A stretch of DNA of 64,000 bases from Pseudobdellovibrionaceae bacterium (GCA_019637875.1 JAHBUW010000003.1:124001-188000), one strand, 5' to 3'. Positions 51,962-60,585 are shown, counted from the first letter of the stretch. Numbers and translations are program-made. Notes: generated from the letters alone by a model not told the origin.

Positions 51962-53572
51962 ATGGAACTCTCTCAGGGAAAAACCACCACGAAGCTCGCG
52001 GCGATCTCGGGATCGCTTTTCCTCCTTTTGCTCACCGCCTGCGCGCCCGGCTTTCGTCTGCAAGACGCCGCGGGGAACGACATCGTGAACCTGGATGCGG
52101 TCAAACAACCGGCGGCGTCGCTAAAAACCGTCGACGGCGAAGTGAAGTGGAATCCGTCGTCGGAGGCCCTGCCTTCCTCTCTCGATTTCGAAGTGAAAAT
52201 CCCTTACGGCCGCGTCTTCGGAATGTCCTCGAAGATCGTGAAGGGCGTTTTGCCCTTCAGCTGCCAGCTCATTCCCGGCATCACGAACAGCTCTTACAAG
52301 TCCTACGAGAAGGGCGAGATCCCTTGCGGCGGCATCATCGACGGGAACTGGAAACAGCTCCTGATGGTGAACGTGGATGCGATGTCGGGGAAGTCCGACG
52401 GCTTCGACTACCGGGTCGGCGCGGTGAACTTCCCGGTGTGGTTGTCGCGTGACCAGCGCGCGGGCGACTACAACGAATCGGATCTGGATACGAAGTCCTC
52501 GGTCACGCGCCGCTCTTCGAAACACTTCGGCGAGGACGTGAGCCTGCGCTTCAATCCGTCGGGCTCAAAAGCCGCGATCGAATTGTGCCTGAACGTCCCG
52601 GGCTCCACGGTGACCTCGAACCGCCAGACGGTGTGGTCGAAGGCCTCAAAGAAAATCCTGGGCATCAAGCTCTCCTACGATTCGGACTTCGACATCAATC
52701 CGGGGCAGGCGCGCTTCGATTACGCGCGCGGTTGCTTCCAGATCGACCTCGGTTACACGGGGCTGACCTCGGCGCCGACGGTGGCGCTGAAGACCACGAA
52801 GAACCCGGCACTGGCGAACGCGTCTTACGCGGGGCTGAACATCAAGATCAAAGATTGGTTCCTGCGCCTGATCGACAACGTGATGAATTTCTTCAAATCG
52901 TCGATCCGTAAAAAAGTGCAGGCGCAGGTCGTGCGCTCGGTGAACGACATGCTCGATCAGGACGTCGAGACCGGTCGCTGGTTCACGAAAATCCACGGCG
53001 AAGAGCTCGTGCGCGAACAGGGCGAAAAGCTGACCCGCGACATCACGAAGGCCGTGAACCGGATCGGCCTGCCCGCGTCGGTCGCGGACCTGAAGGCGCA
53101 ATTGAAGGACCGCTGCCGACTCAAGAAGCTGTCGGTGTCCCCGGACTGGGATCAGCGCCTGGAGGAGTTCTGCACGCGCGTGATCGATCAAGTCGAAATC
53201 GAAGTGGAAGCCTTCGCGCGCGACGAGGCGATGGCGGCGAAGGGTTGCTACTCACACCTGGCCCGGTTGCACGATTCCAACGGCAAGTGGTGGGCGAGCG
53301 AGTGCCAATTCGTTTCGCGCTTCCGCGTAAAACTGCCGACGATCGACGTCGACTATCTGACCGAGCTGAAGCTTTTGGTCGCGAACCTGGTCGCCATGGA
53401 CCGGATTCCGGACGACTGGCGCGCGGCTTTGGACGATCTGAACCTGGATGAGGCGACCCTCGGCTTGGTTCTGGAAGAGCTCGAAAAACGCGGTTTCAAC
53501 CAAGTGAACCGCGGCGACCTCGAAACCGCCGTCGAAGAGATCCTGAAACGTCTGCGGACGGCAGGTCTCTAA
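51962..53572 (+). CDS. Large lipoprotein, unknown
   Basis: The protein has 536 residues. The signal peptide ends L-L-T-A-C-A-P-G. Residues 30-290 are beta-rich and may form barrel or jellyroll strands; from about residue 295 the sequence becomes helical (K-D-W-F-L-R-L-I-D-N-V-M-N-F-F, then long amphipathic helices) up to the end. No known domain recognised. It stands alone; two palindromic repeats follow. Confidence 0.68.
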   Translation: MELSQGKTTTKLAAISGSLFLLLLTACAPGFRLQDAAGNDIVNLDAVKQPAASLKTVDGEVKWNPSSEALPSSLDFEVKIPYGRVFGMSSKIVKGVLPFSCQLIPGITNSSYKSYEKGEIPCGGIIDGNWKQLLMVNVDAMSGKSDGFDYRVGAVNFPVWLSRDQRAGDYNESDLDTKSSVTRRSSKHFGEDVSLRFNPSGSKAAIELCLNVPGSTVTSNRQTVWSKASKKILGIKLSYDSDFDINPGQARFDYARGCFQIDLGYTGLTSAPTVALKTTKNPALANASYAGLNIKIKDWFLRLIDNVMNFFKSSIRKKVQAQVVRSVNDMLDQDVETGRWFTKIHGEELVREQGEKLTRDITKAVNRIGLPASVADLKAQLKDRCRLKKLSVSPDWDQRLEEFCTRVIDQVEIEVEAFARDEAMAAKGCYSHLARLHDSNGKWWASECQFVSRFRVKLPTIDVDYLTELKLLVANLVAMDRIPDDWRAALDDLNLDEATLGLVLEELEKRGFNQVNRGDLETAVEEILKRLRTAGL

Positions 53573-53576
53573 ATCC

Positions 53577-53641
53577 ACTTCCAGCGCTGGAAGTAAAACG
53601 CCCATTTTTCGGGAGATTTACTTCCGGCGCCGGAAGTAAAT
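53577..53641. repeat. Two related perfect palindromes
   Basis: An 18-base palindrome lies at 53577-53594 (acttccagcgctggaagt) and a 26-base palindrome at 53616-53641, whose centre is cttccggcgccggaag. Both share acttcc…ggaagt arms, so they may belong to the same REP-like family. They lie just after the lipoprotein stop and before tRNA-Arg. Confidence 0.7.
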
Positions 53642-53748
53642 CACGCCTCCTCGCATATATCGCAAATGACCCGGCTCCCCTACGCTCCAGTCATCCGTGG
53701 CGAGCGTTGACGCAAGTCCGCCCATCTGCGAAAAAGGAAGTCACCGCG

Positions 53749-53825
53749 GCCCGGTAGCTCAGCTGGATAGAGCACTCGCCTTCTAAGCGAGCGGTCGTAC
53801 GTTCGAATCGTACCCGGGTCGCCAT
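53749..53825 (+). tRNA. tRNA-Arg (anticodon TCT)
   Basis: A 77-base cloverleaf is visible: acceptor ggcccgg / ccgggtc (one G-U pair), D stem gctc/gagc, anticodon stem ctcgc/gcgag with loop cttctaa (anticodon TCT, reads AGA), T stem gtacg/cgtac with ttcgaat loop, discriminator G and encoded CCA at 53823-53825. The following T-rich stretch may help termination. Confidence 0.93.
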
Positions 53826-53878
53826 TTTTTCCTGTTTTCGGATTCAATTTAACAGACGCAATGGGGACTTCTTATGAA

Positions 53879-54109
53879 GGGTCTACGAGTTCAATTCGAA
53901 GATCACGATTTACGGAAGTCCCGGCCTCGTGAACGCTTACAGCAAATGGAGAAAAGGATCGTCCGAAGAGAATTCGGGTTTTGATCAGCTCGGCGCGATG
54001 GATGAGATCTTTCGGGAAATGAGAAAAGACTTAGGCGAAAGCAATTGGAGCATCGGCAAGAACCAACTCATTGGCCTCTTCATTCGAAACGACGTTCCAA
54101 AATCATAGC
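53879..54109 (+). pseudogene. Remnant of a low-GC gene downstream of tRNA-Arg
   Basis: After an in-frame TGA (53876-53878), 76 codons stay open to a TAG at 54107-54109. The peptide contains K-I-T-I-Y-G-S-P-G-L-V-N-A-Y, M-R-K-D-L-G-E-S-N-W and L-I-G-L-F-I-R-N. This resembles the C-terminal end of a hypothetical-protein family with an I-Y-G-S-P and M-R-K-D-L-G signature that I recall from mobile and chromosomal genes, though I cannot name it. No start codon with a ribosome binding site is present. The region from about 53826 to 54220 is AT-richer than its surroundings and lies next to a tRNA, a common integration site. Confidence 0.5.
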
Positions 54110-54234
54110 CGTTTCAGACGAAAACATCCGCGCCACGACAACCGACGCTCACATTGTAAGCGTCCCCCGCCCTCCAAATTAACACCCCTTAATTCCCTCG
54201 TCTCATCCGGAGAACATGACCGAATCATCACGGG

Positions 54235-55530
54235 ATGCGGCTTGATTCCGCGGCGTTGGCCACCGAAAAGAAAGTCGTGACCACATCGAAACCCACCACC
54301 CCGGGCCTCGGCGCCCAACCGCTTTCGTCTTCGCAAGCGTTACTCCGAAATATCGGCGTCGTGGCCGTCGTGTCACTGCTCGTTTTCGGTTTCAATGACT
54401 ACCTCACGGGGCTGATGCCCACGTTCTACTTTTTCTACGCGAACGTGGTGTTCACGCTTCCGATCGTCTTCTTTCTGATCTACCGTCGCCACGAGGAGAT
54501 CGCGAAAGCGCTACTTCTGTTGATCCTGAATGCCTGCGTTTTCGTCGCGGAGCTTTCCGCGCCCCTGGATGACGGCGTACGTTTTTTCTTCATTCCGGTC
54601 GCGCTCCTCACGCTCATGTTCTACGAAACCAATGAGCGCGCGAAAGTCGCCTACGGTTTGAGCCTTCCCCTTGTCGCTTTCAGCCTGTCGTTTATTCCCG
54701 AACTGCGGATCGCACCACCCATCACGGACACGACCCTCACGCCGGAGCTTTCGAAAATCGTGAACTTCGTCGGCGTCTACGTCGTCACGATGGCCGAAAT
54801 CATGGTCTTCATCCGTTACATCCGCGCGCTCCGGATCGAAGCCGCGCTGCACTCGAAGTTTTCCGCCCTCGGTATTCTGTCCTCCGGTATCGCGCACGAA
54901 ATCAACAACCCGCTTGCGATCATCAAGGGGCGCTCCGAGATCCTCGCGCATAAGATCTCGGTCGGCGCGGACACGGCCTCGTTGCAAGCGGAAGCCGCCG
55001 CCATCACCCGCACCGTCGACCGCATCGCGCGCATCATCCGTGGTCTGCGGCTGTTCACGCGCGACTCCAGTGACGATCCCTTCCAGGCCGTTCCCGCGAC
55101 GATCATCGTCGAAACCGCCATGGACCTGTGCCACGAAAAAATCCAGCAAGCCGGCATCAAGGTCGACGTCGTCCTGCACCACCCGCTCGTCGTGCAGGGA
55201 CTCGAAACCCAACTCATCCAAGTGCTCGTGAATCTGCTGAACAACGCGCGCGACGCGATCGAAGGCCGAGAAAATCCGTGGATCCGCATCGACGTCAAAG
55301 AGGACCGCATCTGCGTCACCGACTGCGGGACCGGAATCCCCCACCAGATCGTCGACCAAATCATGCTGCCCTTCTTCACGACCAAGGGCCCGGAAAAAGG
55401 TTCAGGTCTGGGACTCAGCATCTGCAAAGGAATTCTTGAGCATCACGGCGGCGAGCTGTTCCTGGATCGCCGTTCGCGCAACACCTGCTTCGTCATGAAG
55501 TTTCGCCAGCTGGTGATGCCCACCGCTTAG
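54235..55530 (+). CDS. Membrane sensor histidine kinase
   Basis: The protein has 431 residues. About six hydrophobic segments (residues 38-195) form a membrane sensor. The HisKA box S-S-G-I-A-H221-E-I-N-N-P-L-A is followed by HATPase motifs L-N-N-A-R-D-A-I, D-C-G-T-G-I-P and K-G-S-G-L-G-L-S-I. The start is doubtful: ATG 54235 lacks a Shine-Dalgarno, while ATG 54215 has CGGAG but encodes only M-T-E-S-S-R-D-A-A before a stop that overlaps the kinase start. No response regulator is adjacent. Confidence 0.88.
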   Translation: MRLDSAALATEKKVVTTSKPTTPGLGAQPLSSSQALLRNIGVVAVVSLLVFGFNDYLTGLMPTFYFFYANVVFTLPIVFFLIYRRHEEIAKALLLLILNACVFVAELSAPLDDGVRFFFIPVALLTLMFYETNERAKVAYGLSLPLVAFSLSFIPELRIAPPITDTTLTPELSKIVNFVGVYVVTMAEIMVFIRYIRALRIEAALHSKFSALGILSSGIAHEINNPLAIIKGRSEILAHKISVGADTASLQAEAAAITRTVDRIARIIRGLRLFTRDSSDDPFQAVPATIIVETAMDLCHEKIQQAGIKVDVVLHHPLVVQGLETQLIQVLVNLLNNARDAIEGRENPWIRIDVKEDRICVTDCGTGIPHQIVDQIMLPFFTTKGPEKGSGLGLSICKGILEHHGGELFLDRRSRNTCFVMKFRQLVMPTA

Positions 55531-55543
55531 TCCTCTCCCGCCG

Positions 55544-55557
55544 CCGACCTAGGTCGG
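55544..55557. promoter_or_regulatory. Palindrome upstream of the catalase-like gene
   Basis: The 14-base perfect palindrome ccgacctaggtcgg lies between the kinase stop and the catalase-like lipoprotein start. A related cgacctagatc occurs at 56764-56774, just before the phospholipase-D-like gene. It may be a shared operator. Confidence 0.35.
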
Positions 55558-55618
55558 TCCCCCTTTCCACCACTTGAAAAGATTTTGAAAACGCCTCCCA
55601 GTCTGCTGAACTGGGTCC

Positions 55619-56761
55619 ATGATGACAACCCAACGCCTTCTCCTCGCTCTGGCCACGCTCGTTTTGACCTCATGTAAATCCGCACCGCCGGTCGCCGCAG
55701 ATCGTGCGCCCGCGAACGCTCCCAACCCGCCGCTCGAGCAGGGCGAAGTCTGGGGCGCCGAGGATGAAGAGATCGCCCGGCAGATCACCGAAGAAACGCG
55801 CAACATCGCGCTGGAAAATCGTAAATCCGGCGAACCCCTTCGTCGCGACGCCCACCCCAAACATCACGGCTGCGTGAAAGCCTTCGTCACGACCGACAAC
55901 TCCACGCTCGATCGCAACGCGCGCTTCGGCTTCTTGGGCGAGAGTAAACCCCAAGCGGCTTGGCTACGTCTGTCGAACGGCGACCCGAAGGGTTTCGCCA
56001 ATCCCGACAAGACCGGCGACGTCCGCGGCTTCGCGCTGAAGATCATGAACTCGCCGCAAACGCCCCAAGGCAACCACGACATCACCGCGATGAGCTCGCC
56101 CCGTTTCTTCTCGCGTGACTCGGAAGACTACCTCGATTTGTTCCATGCCCTGCGCGGCGGAACGCTTTCGCTCGCATGGTACGCGGCCCGCAACTGGACG
56201 AACATTTCCATCGTGCGCGCCGCGCAGATCACCCCCGAAAATCCCCTGACCACCGACTACTTCGTCCCGGTCCCCACGAAGTACGGCGCGCAGAACATGC
56301 GCATGAACTTCCGCCCCTGCGCGAACCCGGCGGCCCGTGCGATCAAAGCCGACAAATCCCGCCCGAACTATCTGCGCGAAGGACTCGTCACGGCGCTCGC
56401 CAAAGAAGGCGCCTGCTTCGATATCCTGATCCAGGTGAACAAAGATCCGCAGACCAACATCGTCGAGAACCCGACGCTGGAATGGAACGCGAAGATTTCG
56501 CCCTGGCAGGTCGCCGGCCGCGTCGAGATCCCTCAACAGACCGGATCGGACACACCCGAGCGCATGGCCTTTTGTGAAAACCTGAGCTTTAACCCTTGGA
56601 ACGCCCACCCCGACCTGCGTCCCATGGGTCAGATCAATCGCGCCCGCAAAATCGTCTACGACGAAATCTCGAAAATGCGCCACCAGGAAAACCAAGTGCC
56701 GCAAATCGAACCCCGCGACCACAACGCCTGCGTCGGCGAAACCGCCGCGCTCTGTCGGTAG
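55619..56761 (+). CDS. Catalase-like lipoprotein
   Basis: The protein has 380 residues. The signal peptide ends L-T-S-C-K-S. The body is a short catalase-family domain: the distal His lies in D-A-H-P-K-H-H-G, then D-V-R-G-F-A-L-K-I and S-S-P-R-F-F-S-R-D. Near the C-terminus R-A-R-K-I-V-Y-D-E resembles the heme-Tyr segment. At the position where active catalases carry the distal Asn (G-N-N-x-P) this protein has M-S-S-P. It is therefore a catalase-related protein of the short type, perhaps acting on organic hydroperoxides, and would be exported and anchored. Heme binding is likely but not proved. Confidence 0.8.
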   Translation: MMTTQRLLLALATLVLTSCKSAPPVAADRAPANAPNPPLEQGEVWGAEDEEIARQITEETRNIALENRKSGEPLRRDAHPKHHGCVKAFVTTDNSTLDRNARFGFLGESKPQAAWLRLSNGDPKGFANPDKTGDVRGFALKIMNSPQTPQGNHDITAMSSPRFFSRDSEDYLDLFHALRGGTLSLAWYAARNWTNISIVRAAQITPENPLTTDYFVPVPTKYGAQNMRMNFRPCANPAARAIKADKSRPNYLREGLVTALAKEGACFDILIQVNKDPQTNIVENPTLEWNAKISPWQVAGRVEIPQQTGSDTPERMAFCENLSFNPWNAHPDLRPMGQINRARKIVYDEISKMRHQENQVPQIEPRDHNACVGETAALCR

Positions 56762-56845
56762 CCCGACCTAGATCAAGTCCCGTTAGGTTCCCCCGCCCCC
56801 TCGCCGAGAAGACCACGTTCACTATCTCAGCGAGGAGACAACTCT

Positions 56846-59308
56846 ATGAACCTTCGACATCTTCTATTGCCATCAGTGTTGGCTTTTTCCGCGTGCTCGA
56901 GCGCGCCGAAACCCGAAGTGCCGCCCGAACGTCAGCCCGCGGGCCTTTTCGACGGCCTGTTCAAATCGACGACGGAAGCGCAGCCCCTGACCGACGAAGA
57001 AATCGTTTCGGTTTCGAGCTCAGGCCCGCTGAAAACCAAGGGCATGAAAGTCCTCGTCGATAACGACGCGGCCTTCGATGAAAAGGTGAACGCGATCCGT
57101 TCGGCCACCGCCGGCGAGACGGTCCGCTTGTCTTATTATATCTACTCGGACGACCACTCATCGTCGGTGCTGTTCAAAGAGCTGATCGCGGCCGGTCAGC
57201 GCGGCGTGAAGGTGAAGATCTTCGCCGACCTGATCATGAACTACAAATATCTGGATCTGTTCGCCTACATGAACTCGGCGACCCGTGGGAACATCCAGCC
57301 CCGCTTCTTCCTGAGCCTATCGCCGAAACTCGTGCGCGACCTGAGCTTCCTGAGCCGTCCCTGCCCGCCGATCAAGGGTAAGGTCACGGCGTCGAGCTGC
57401 TCGGACGCCAAGTGGGCCGAACTCGCGCAAAATCCCGAGTCGGACGCTTACGGCAAACTGCTTCTGAGCGGTATGCTCGGACGTAGCGCGACCGCCGTGA
57501 AATTCGCCGTGACCGAAGGTCAGCAACTCGACGTGGCCGCGCTCGCCAAAGGCGGCGGCGCTTCGAAAGACGAAACTCAACAGCTGATCGACTTCTTGAA
57601 ACTCGTCGTGAAATCGAAACTGCAAGGCGACAGCACCGCGGGCATCAAGGTCGCGCTGGCGTACATGTTCTACGGGGAAAAACTCAATCCCGTCATGAAC
57701 CAGATCAACGGCATGATCCCGCTCGAACAAAGCGGCGACACCTCGTTCGAAGACTGGGAACACATCACGGACTTCACGCACCACAAATTCCTGTCCATCG
57801 GCGAACGTTTCCTGCAAATCGGCGGACGTAACGTCGAAAACAGCTACCACACGAAACCTTCACCCCTGACCCAGAAATACATCTTCAAAGACGTCGACGC
57901 GTCGGTGCAGATCACCTCGGGCGGCGCGGACGTCACCCGCGCTTTCGACGAGTTCTGGTCGTACCAGCCTCTGACGTTCTCGATGGAAGACGTCTTCAAA
58001 ATGGCGCCGAACGACTTCATCACGAACATCCCGGCCGCGACCAAAGCGGTGGCTCAATGCGCGAAGGGCACCTACGGCGCGAAACGCCGCGCCCAAACCG
58101 CGCGTTGCCTGGAGTCGAGCCTTTATAACCAACCCGAATACAAAAACCGTGAGCAGCGCATGCAAGCGGCGGCGAAATTGCTGGACGAGCGCGCGGCGGG
58201 CTATGCGACCTACAAAAAGGTCATCAACGAGTCATGGTCGAAAAACGGCGACTTCTCGGGCAAGCTCTCGCAAAACGACGTGAAGAAAGCCTTCGTCACT
58301 TACATCGAGAACCTGCACTTCGATCGCCGTAAACCCGCCGACAAACGCCCCCGCGTTTTCGGCGTGAAGCCCGCCGAAGAGTTGAACTCGGGAAAATATC
58401 TGCACTATCTGTGGCTGCGTGGAATGGAGAACGTCTGCGCCTCGACGGCCGAGTCGTTCAAGAAAAACCCGAACCAACCCCGCCAACGCGTGATCCTGCA
58501 CTCGGCGTACTTCCTGCCCCCGGGAATCATGATGAATACGCTGGCGAAGATGATCAACGGAACTTGGGATTGCCGTGGCGTGCGCCTGACGATCCTGACC
58601 AACTCGTTGGAAACGACGGATCTGAACGTCATCAACCTTCTGGGTCGCTACCAGATGACGGCGTTCTACAATCTGTACTCGCAGCGCCTGACTTTGTTCG
58701 GTAACGAACTCTACAAAGACGACCGCTCGCAAGACCCCCGTTTCAACAAAGACAGTCGTTCGAACGGCCGCGCCGCGGTCGTGGACTACTTCGAGTTGAA
58801 GTCGATGTCGGATGACGCCCACGTCTCGCTGCACGCGAAAGTCATGATCCTGGGCAACAACGACGCCATGGTCACCTCGGCGAACGGCGACATCCGCTCG
58901 TACTACATGGACACCAACAACGGTTTGTACCTGCGCAACGTTCCCGACTTCGTTCGTGAATACACCGCATGGCTGGATGGCATGATCAAAGACCGCGCGA
59001 AAACCAATTCGCGCGTGAAAGAGTTCACCGCCGGTGGCGTCACCGTCGACGAGACCCTGCGCCGCCTGCACGCCGAAGATCGCGCCATGATCGACGCGTT
59101 CATGAAGAAACGGGGCTGGGACAAGAAGGTCAAAGCCGCGCACATGAAGCAGCTGCACAAAGTGATCGAAGAGGTCACCGACATGATCTTCGATTCGACC
59201 CGCAAGATCATGCACGAAGGCCGCAACGAGGGCGACGACGTTCACGAGCGCCGCGCGAAGCAGTTGAAGCTGATGCATCGCTTCGACCGCCTGCTACAAG
59301 TGTTCTAA
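56846..59308 (+). CDS. Phospholipase D-like lipoprotein
   Basis: GCGAGGAG precedes ATG 56846; the protein has 820 residues. The signal peptide ends A-F-S-A-C-S-S. Two HKD motifs are present: H-H-K-F-L-S-I…G-G-R-N near residue 312 and H-A-K-V-M-I-L-G-N-N-D-A-M-V-T-S-A-N near residue 663, so the bilobal PLD catalytic site is complete. The unusual length comes from a helical insert (about 370-520) and a helical C-terminus. Relatives cleave phospholipids or transfer phosphatidyl groups (cardiolipin synthase). Anchored outside the inner membrane, it could act on its own or foreign membranes. Confidence 0.87.
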   Translation: MNLRHLLLPSVLAFSACSSAPKPEVPPERQPAGLFDGLFKSTTEAQPLTDEEIVSVSSSGPLKTKGMKVLVDNDAAFDEKVNAIRSATAGETVRLSYYIYSDDHSSSVLFKELIAAGQRGVKVKIFADLIMNYKYLDLFAYMNSATRGNIQPRFFLSLSPKLVRDLSFLSRPCPPIKGKVTASSCSDAKWAELAQNPESDAYGKLLLSGMLGRSATAVKFAVTEGQQLDVAALAKGGGASKDETQQLIDFLKLVVKSKLQGDSTAGIKVALAYMFYGEKLNPVMNQINGMIPLEQSGDTSFEDWEHITDFTHHKFLSIGERFLQIGGRNVENSYHTKPSPLTQKYIFKDVDASVQITSGGADVTRAFDEFWSYQPLTFSMEDVFKMAPNDFITNIPAATKAVAQCAKGTYGAKRRAQTARCLESSLYNQPEYKNREQRMQAAAKLLDERAAGYATYKKVINESWSKNGDFSGKLSQNDVKKAFVTYIENLHFDRRKPADKRPRVFGVKPAEELNSGKYLHYLWLRGMENVCASTAESFKKNPNQPRQRVILHSAYFLPPGIMMNTLAKMINGTWDCRGVRLTILTNSLETTDLNVINLLGRYQMTAFYNLYSQRLTLFGNELYKDDRSQDPRFNKDSRSNGRAAVVDYFELKSMSDDAHVSLHAKVMILGNNDAMVTSANGDIRSYYMDTNNGLYLRNVPDFVREYTAWLDGMIKDRAKTNSRVKEFTAGGVTVDETLRRLHAEDRAMIDAFMKKRGWDKKVKAAHMKQLHKVIEEVTDMIFDSTRKIMHEGRNEGDDVHERRAKQLKLMHRFDRLLQVF

Positions 59309-59368
59309 TCTGCACTTAAGTCTTGAAGCCTTCATGGGGCGTTGACCGCCCCGAGCACGAATTCAGAA

Positions 59369-59396
59369 CATGGGAGTCTCACCGGAGGCTCCCATG
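59369..59396 (+). promoter_or_regulatory. Hairpin that encloses the ribosome binding site and start codon
   Basis: catgggag (59369-59376) pairs with ctcccatg (59389-59396); inner bases 77-80 pair with 85-88 (one G-U), giving a stem of about 12 pairs with loop accg. The GGAGG and the ATG at 59394 both lie inside the descending arm. The stem is followed by tttcgtttt, so it could also serve as a terminator for the PLD transcript. Confidence 0.6.
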
Positions 59397-59732
59397 TTTC
59401 GTTTTCTCCCCGTACTTTTCGCGCTCTTGCTCGGCGGCTGTTCAACCGCTGAACTGATTCAACGAACCTATGAACCGCAAAAGTCCGGAGTCGTGAAATT
59501 CCAGGACGGTTTGATGGCCTTCATGGGCGGTGAAAAAGGCCGCACCATGGCCGAAGAGAAAATGCGCAACTTCTGCGCGCCGAAGCCGTTCCGGATCCTG
59601 CGCGAAACCGACAAAGAGATCGTCCAAACGAAAAGTCAGACCACGAACAACAAAGACGGCGGCAGCAGCACGGTGTCCACAACCGGCGCGTCGTCGGGCA
59701 GCATGACATACGCCTCGTTCGCGTGCCGCTAG
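59394..59732 (+). CDS. Small lipoprotein
   Basis: ATG 59394 gives 112 residues; the signal peptide ends L-L-L-G-G-C-S-T. The mature part is a small domain (E-L-I-Q-R-T-Y, M-R-N-F-C-A-P, F-R-I-L-R-E) with a Ser/Thr/Gly-rich insert near the end and final F-A-C-R, so its two cysteines may pair. The start sits inside a strong hairpin; an in-frame ATG at 59370 is a weaker alternative. No family recognised. Confidence 0.65.
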   Translation: MFRFLPVLFALLLGGCSTAELIQRTYEPQKSGVVKFQDGLMAFMGGEKGRTMAEEKMRNFCAPKPFRILRETDKEIVQTKSQTTNNKDGGSSTVSTTGASSGSMTYASFACR

Positions 59733-59736
59733 AAAC

Positions 59737-60585
59737 TTAGAAGAACACCTGCGCGTCGCCGTAGCGCGCGCGCATCGCCTCGACGTGCGCGAGCAGCGCG
59801 CGGATCCGGCCCTGCAAGGCCTTCGGCTTCGTCCACATTTTCAGGGACTTCGCGGTTCCGTCGGGATCCGCGGCCAAGGCCTGTTCGAGCGCCCGCACGC
59901 GTTCGATCTGCGCGCGGTCAAAGCGCGAAACGATTTGCAGATACTTCGAAACTTGCGTTGAGCTGCTGAGCGCCGCCCCGCCGTTGTCCCGCGCGATGAA
60001 GTGAAGTTCGCCCTCTTTCGACCAGGTCGCTTCGACGTTCCCACCCGACCAACGGTCCCACTGCCCGCATAAGATATCGAGCACCATGATCTGCGAGAAC
60101 TCGCGCGCCAACAGAAGCTCCGTATTGACCGGGGTCTTCCCGTCTCTAGTTTTAACGCCCGCGAAAGACATCATCGCCGTCGGCGAAGGACGTGCGCCAT
60201 CGGCGCGGATGAACTGCGCCACGGGGTGGGCCGAGTTGATCGTATTGCGGGCGGCATCCACGAGCGAGGCGACCTCTTCATTGCGGATGTCCATCGTCAC
60301 CACGCCCAGCATCGTCTGCGGATTGCGCGCGAGCGCCGCGAGCAGGTTGTCGCGGTTGATGATGCGCCATTTGTTCTTCTCAACGGCGTTTTGCATGAAC
60401 GCGCGGAACTTCTCGAGCATGGCGCCGTTTCCTTGATGGTAGGCCGAGGGAACCACCAGTCGGCTCATCTGCAGGTAGCGACCGATCGCGTAGGCCACGA
60501 CTTGCGCTTCCACGTTCGTCGCCGAGTTTTCGGGAACCCACTTCCCGACGTTTTCCGTGCCTTCGTACCCAGTTTCATGCCCCAC
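59737..60585 (-). CDS. Kinase-fold protein, Fam20C/HipA-like, possibly 5' truncated
   Basis: The open frame from GTG 60585 gives 282 residues. The C-terminal lobe has D-I-L-C-G-Q-W-D-R-W-S-G-G-N and F-I-A-R-D-N-G-G-A-A, which match the catalytic (D-R-x) and metal (D-N-G) segments of Fam20C- and HipA-type kinases. A W-V-P-E-N…E-A-Q-V-V-A-Y segment fits the N-lobe, but the glycine loop and Lys are missing. In the same frame, nine codons separate the GTG from a TAG (60613-60615), and the strong GGAGG points to ATG 60578 in another frame. A frameshift or truncation near the 5' end is possible. Confidence 0.6.
   Translation of the reverse strand: MGHETGYEGTENVGKWVPENSATNVEAQVVAYAIGRYLQMSRLVVPSAYHQGNGAMLEKFRAFMQNAVEKNKWRIINRDNLLAALARNPQTMLGVVTMDIRNEEVASLVDAARNTINSAHPVAQFIRADGARPSPTAMMSFAGVKTRDGKTPVNTELLLAREFSQIMVLDILCGQWDRWSGGNVEATWSKEGELHFIARDNGGAALSSSTQVSKYLQIVSRFDRAQIERVRALEQALAADPDGTAKSLKMWTKPKALQGRIRALLAHVEAMRARYGDAQVFF

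Noticed and set aside
59737-60585. Classic HipA toxin of a HipBA pair
   Set aside because: No HipB-like HTH gene is adjacent and the D-R-W/D-N-G motifs fit Fam20C-like kinases equally well.
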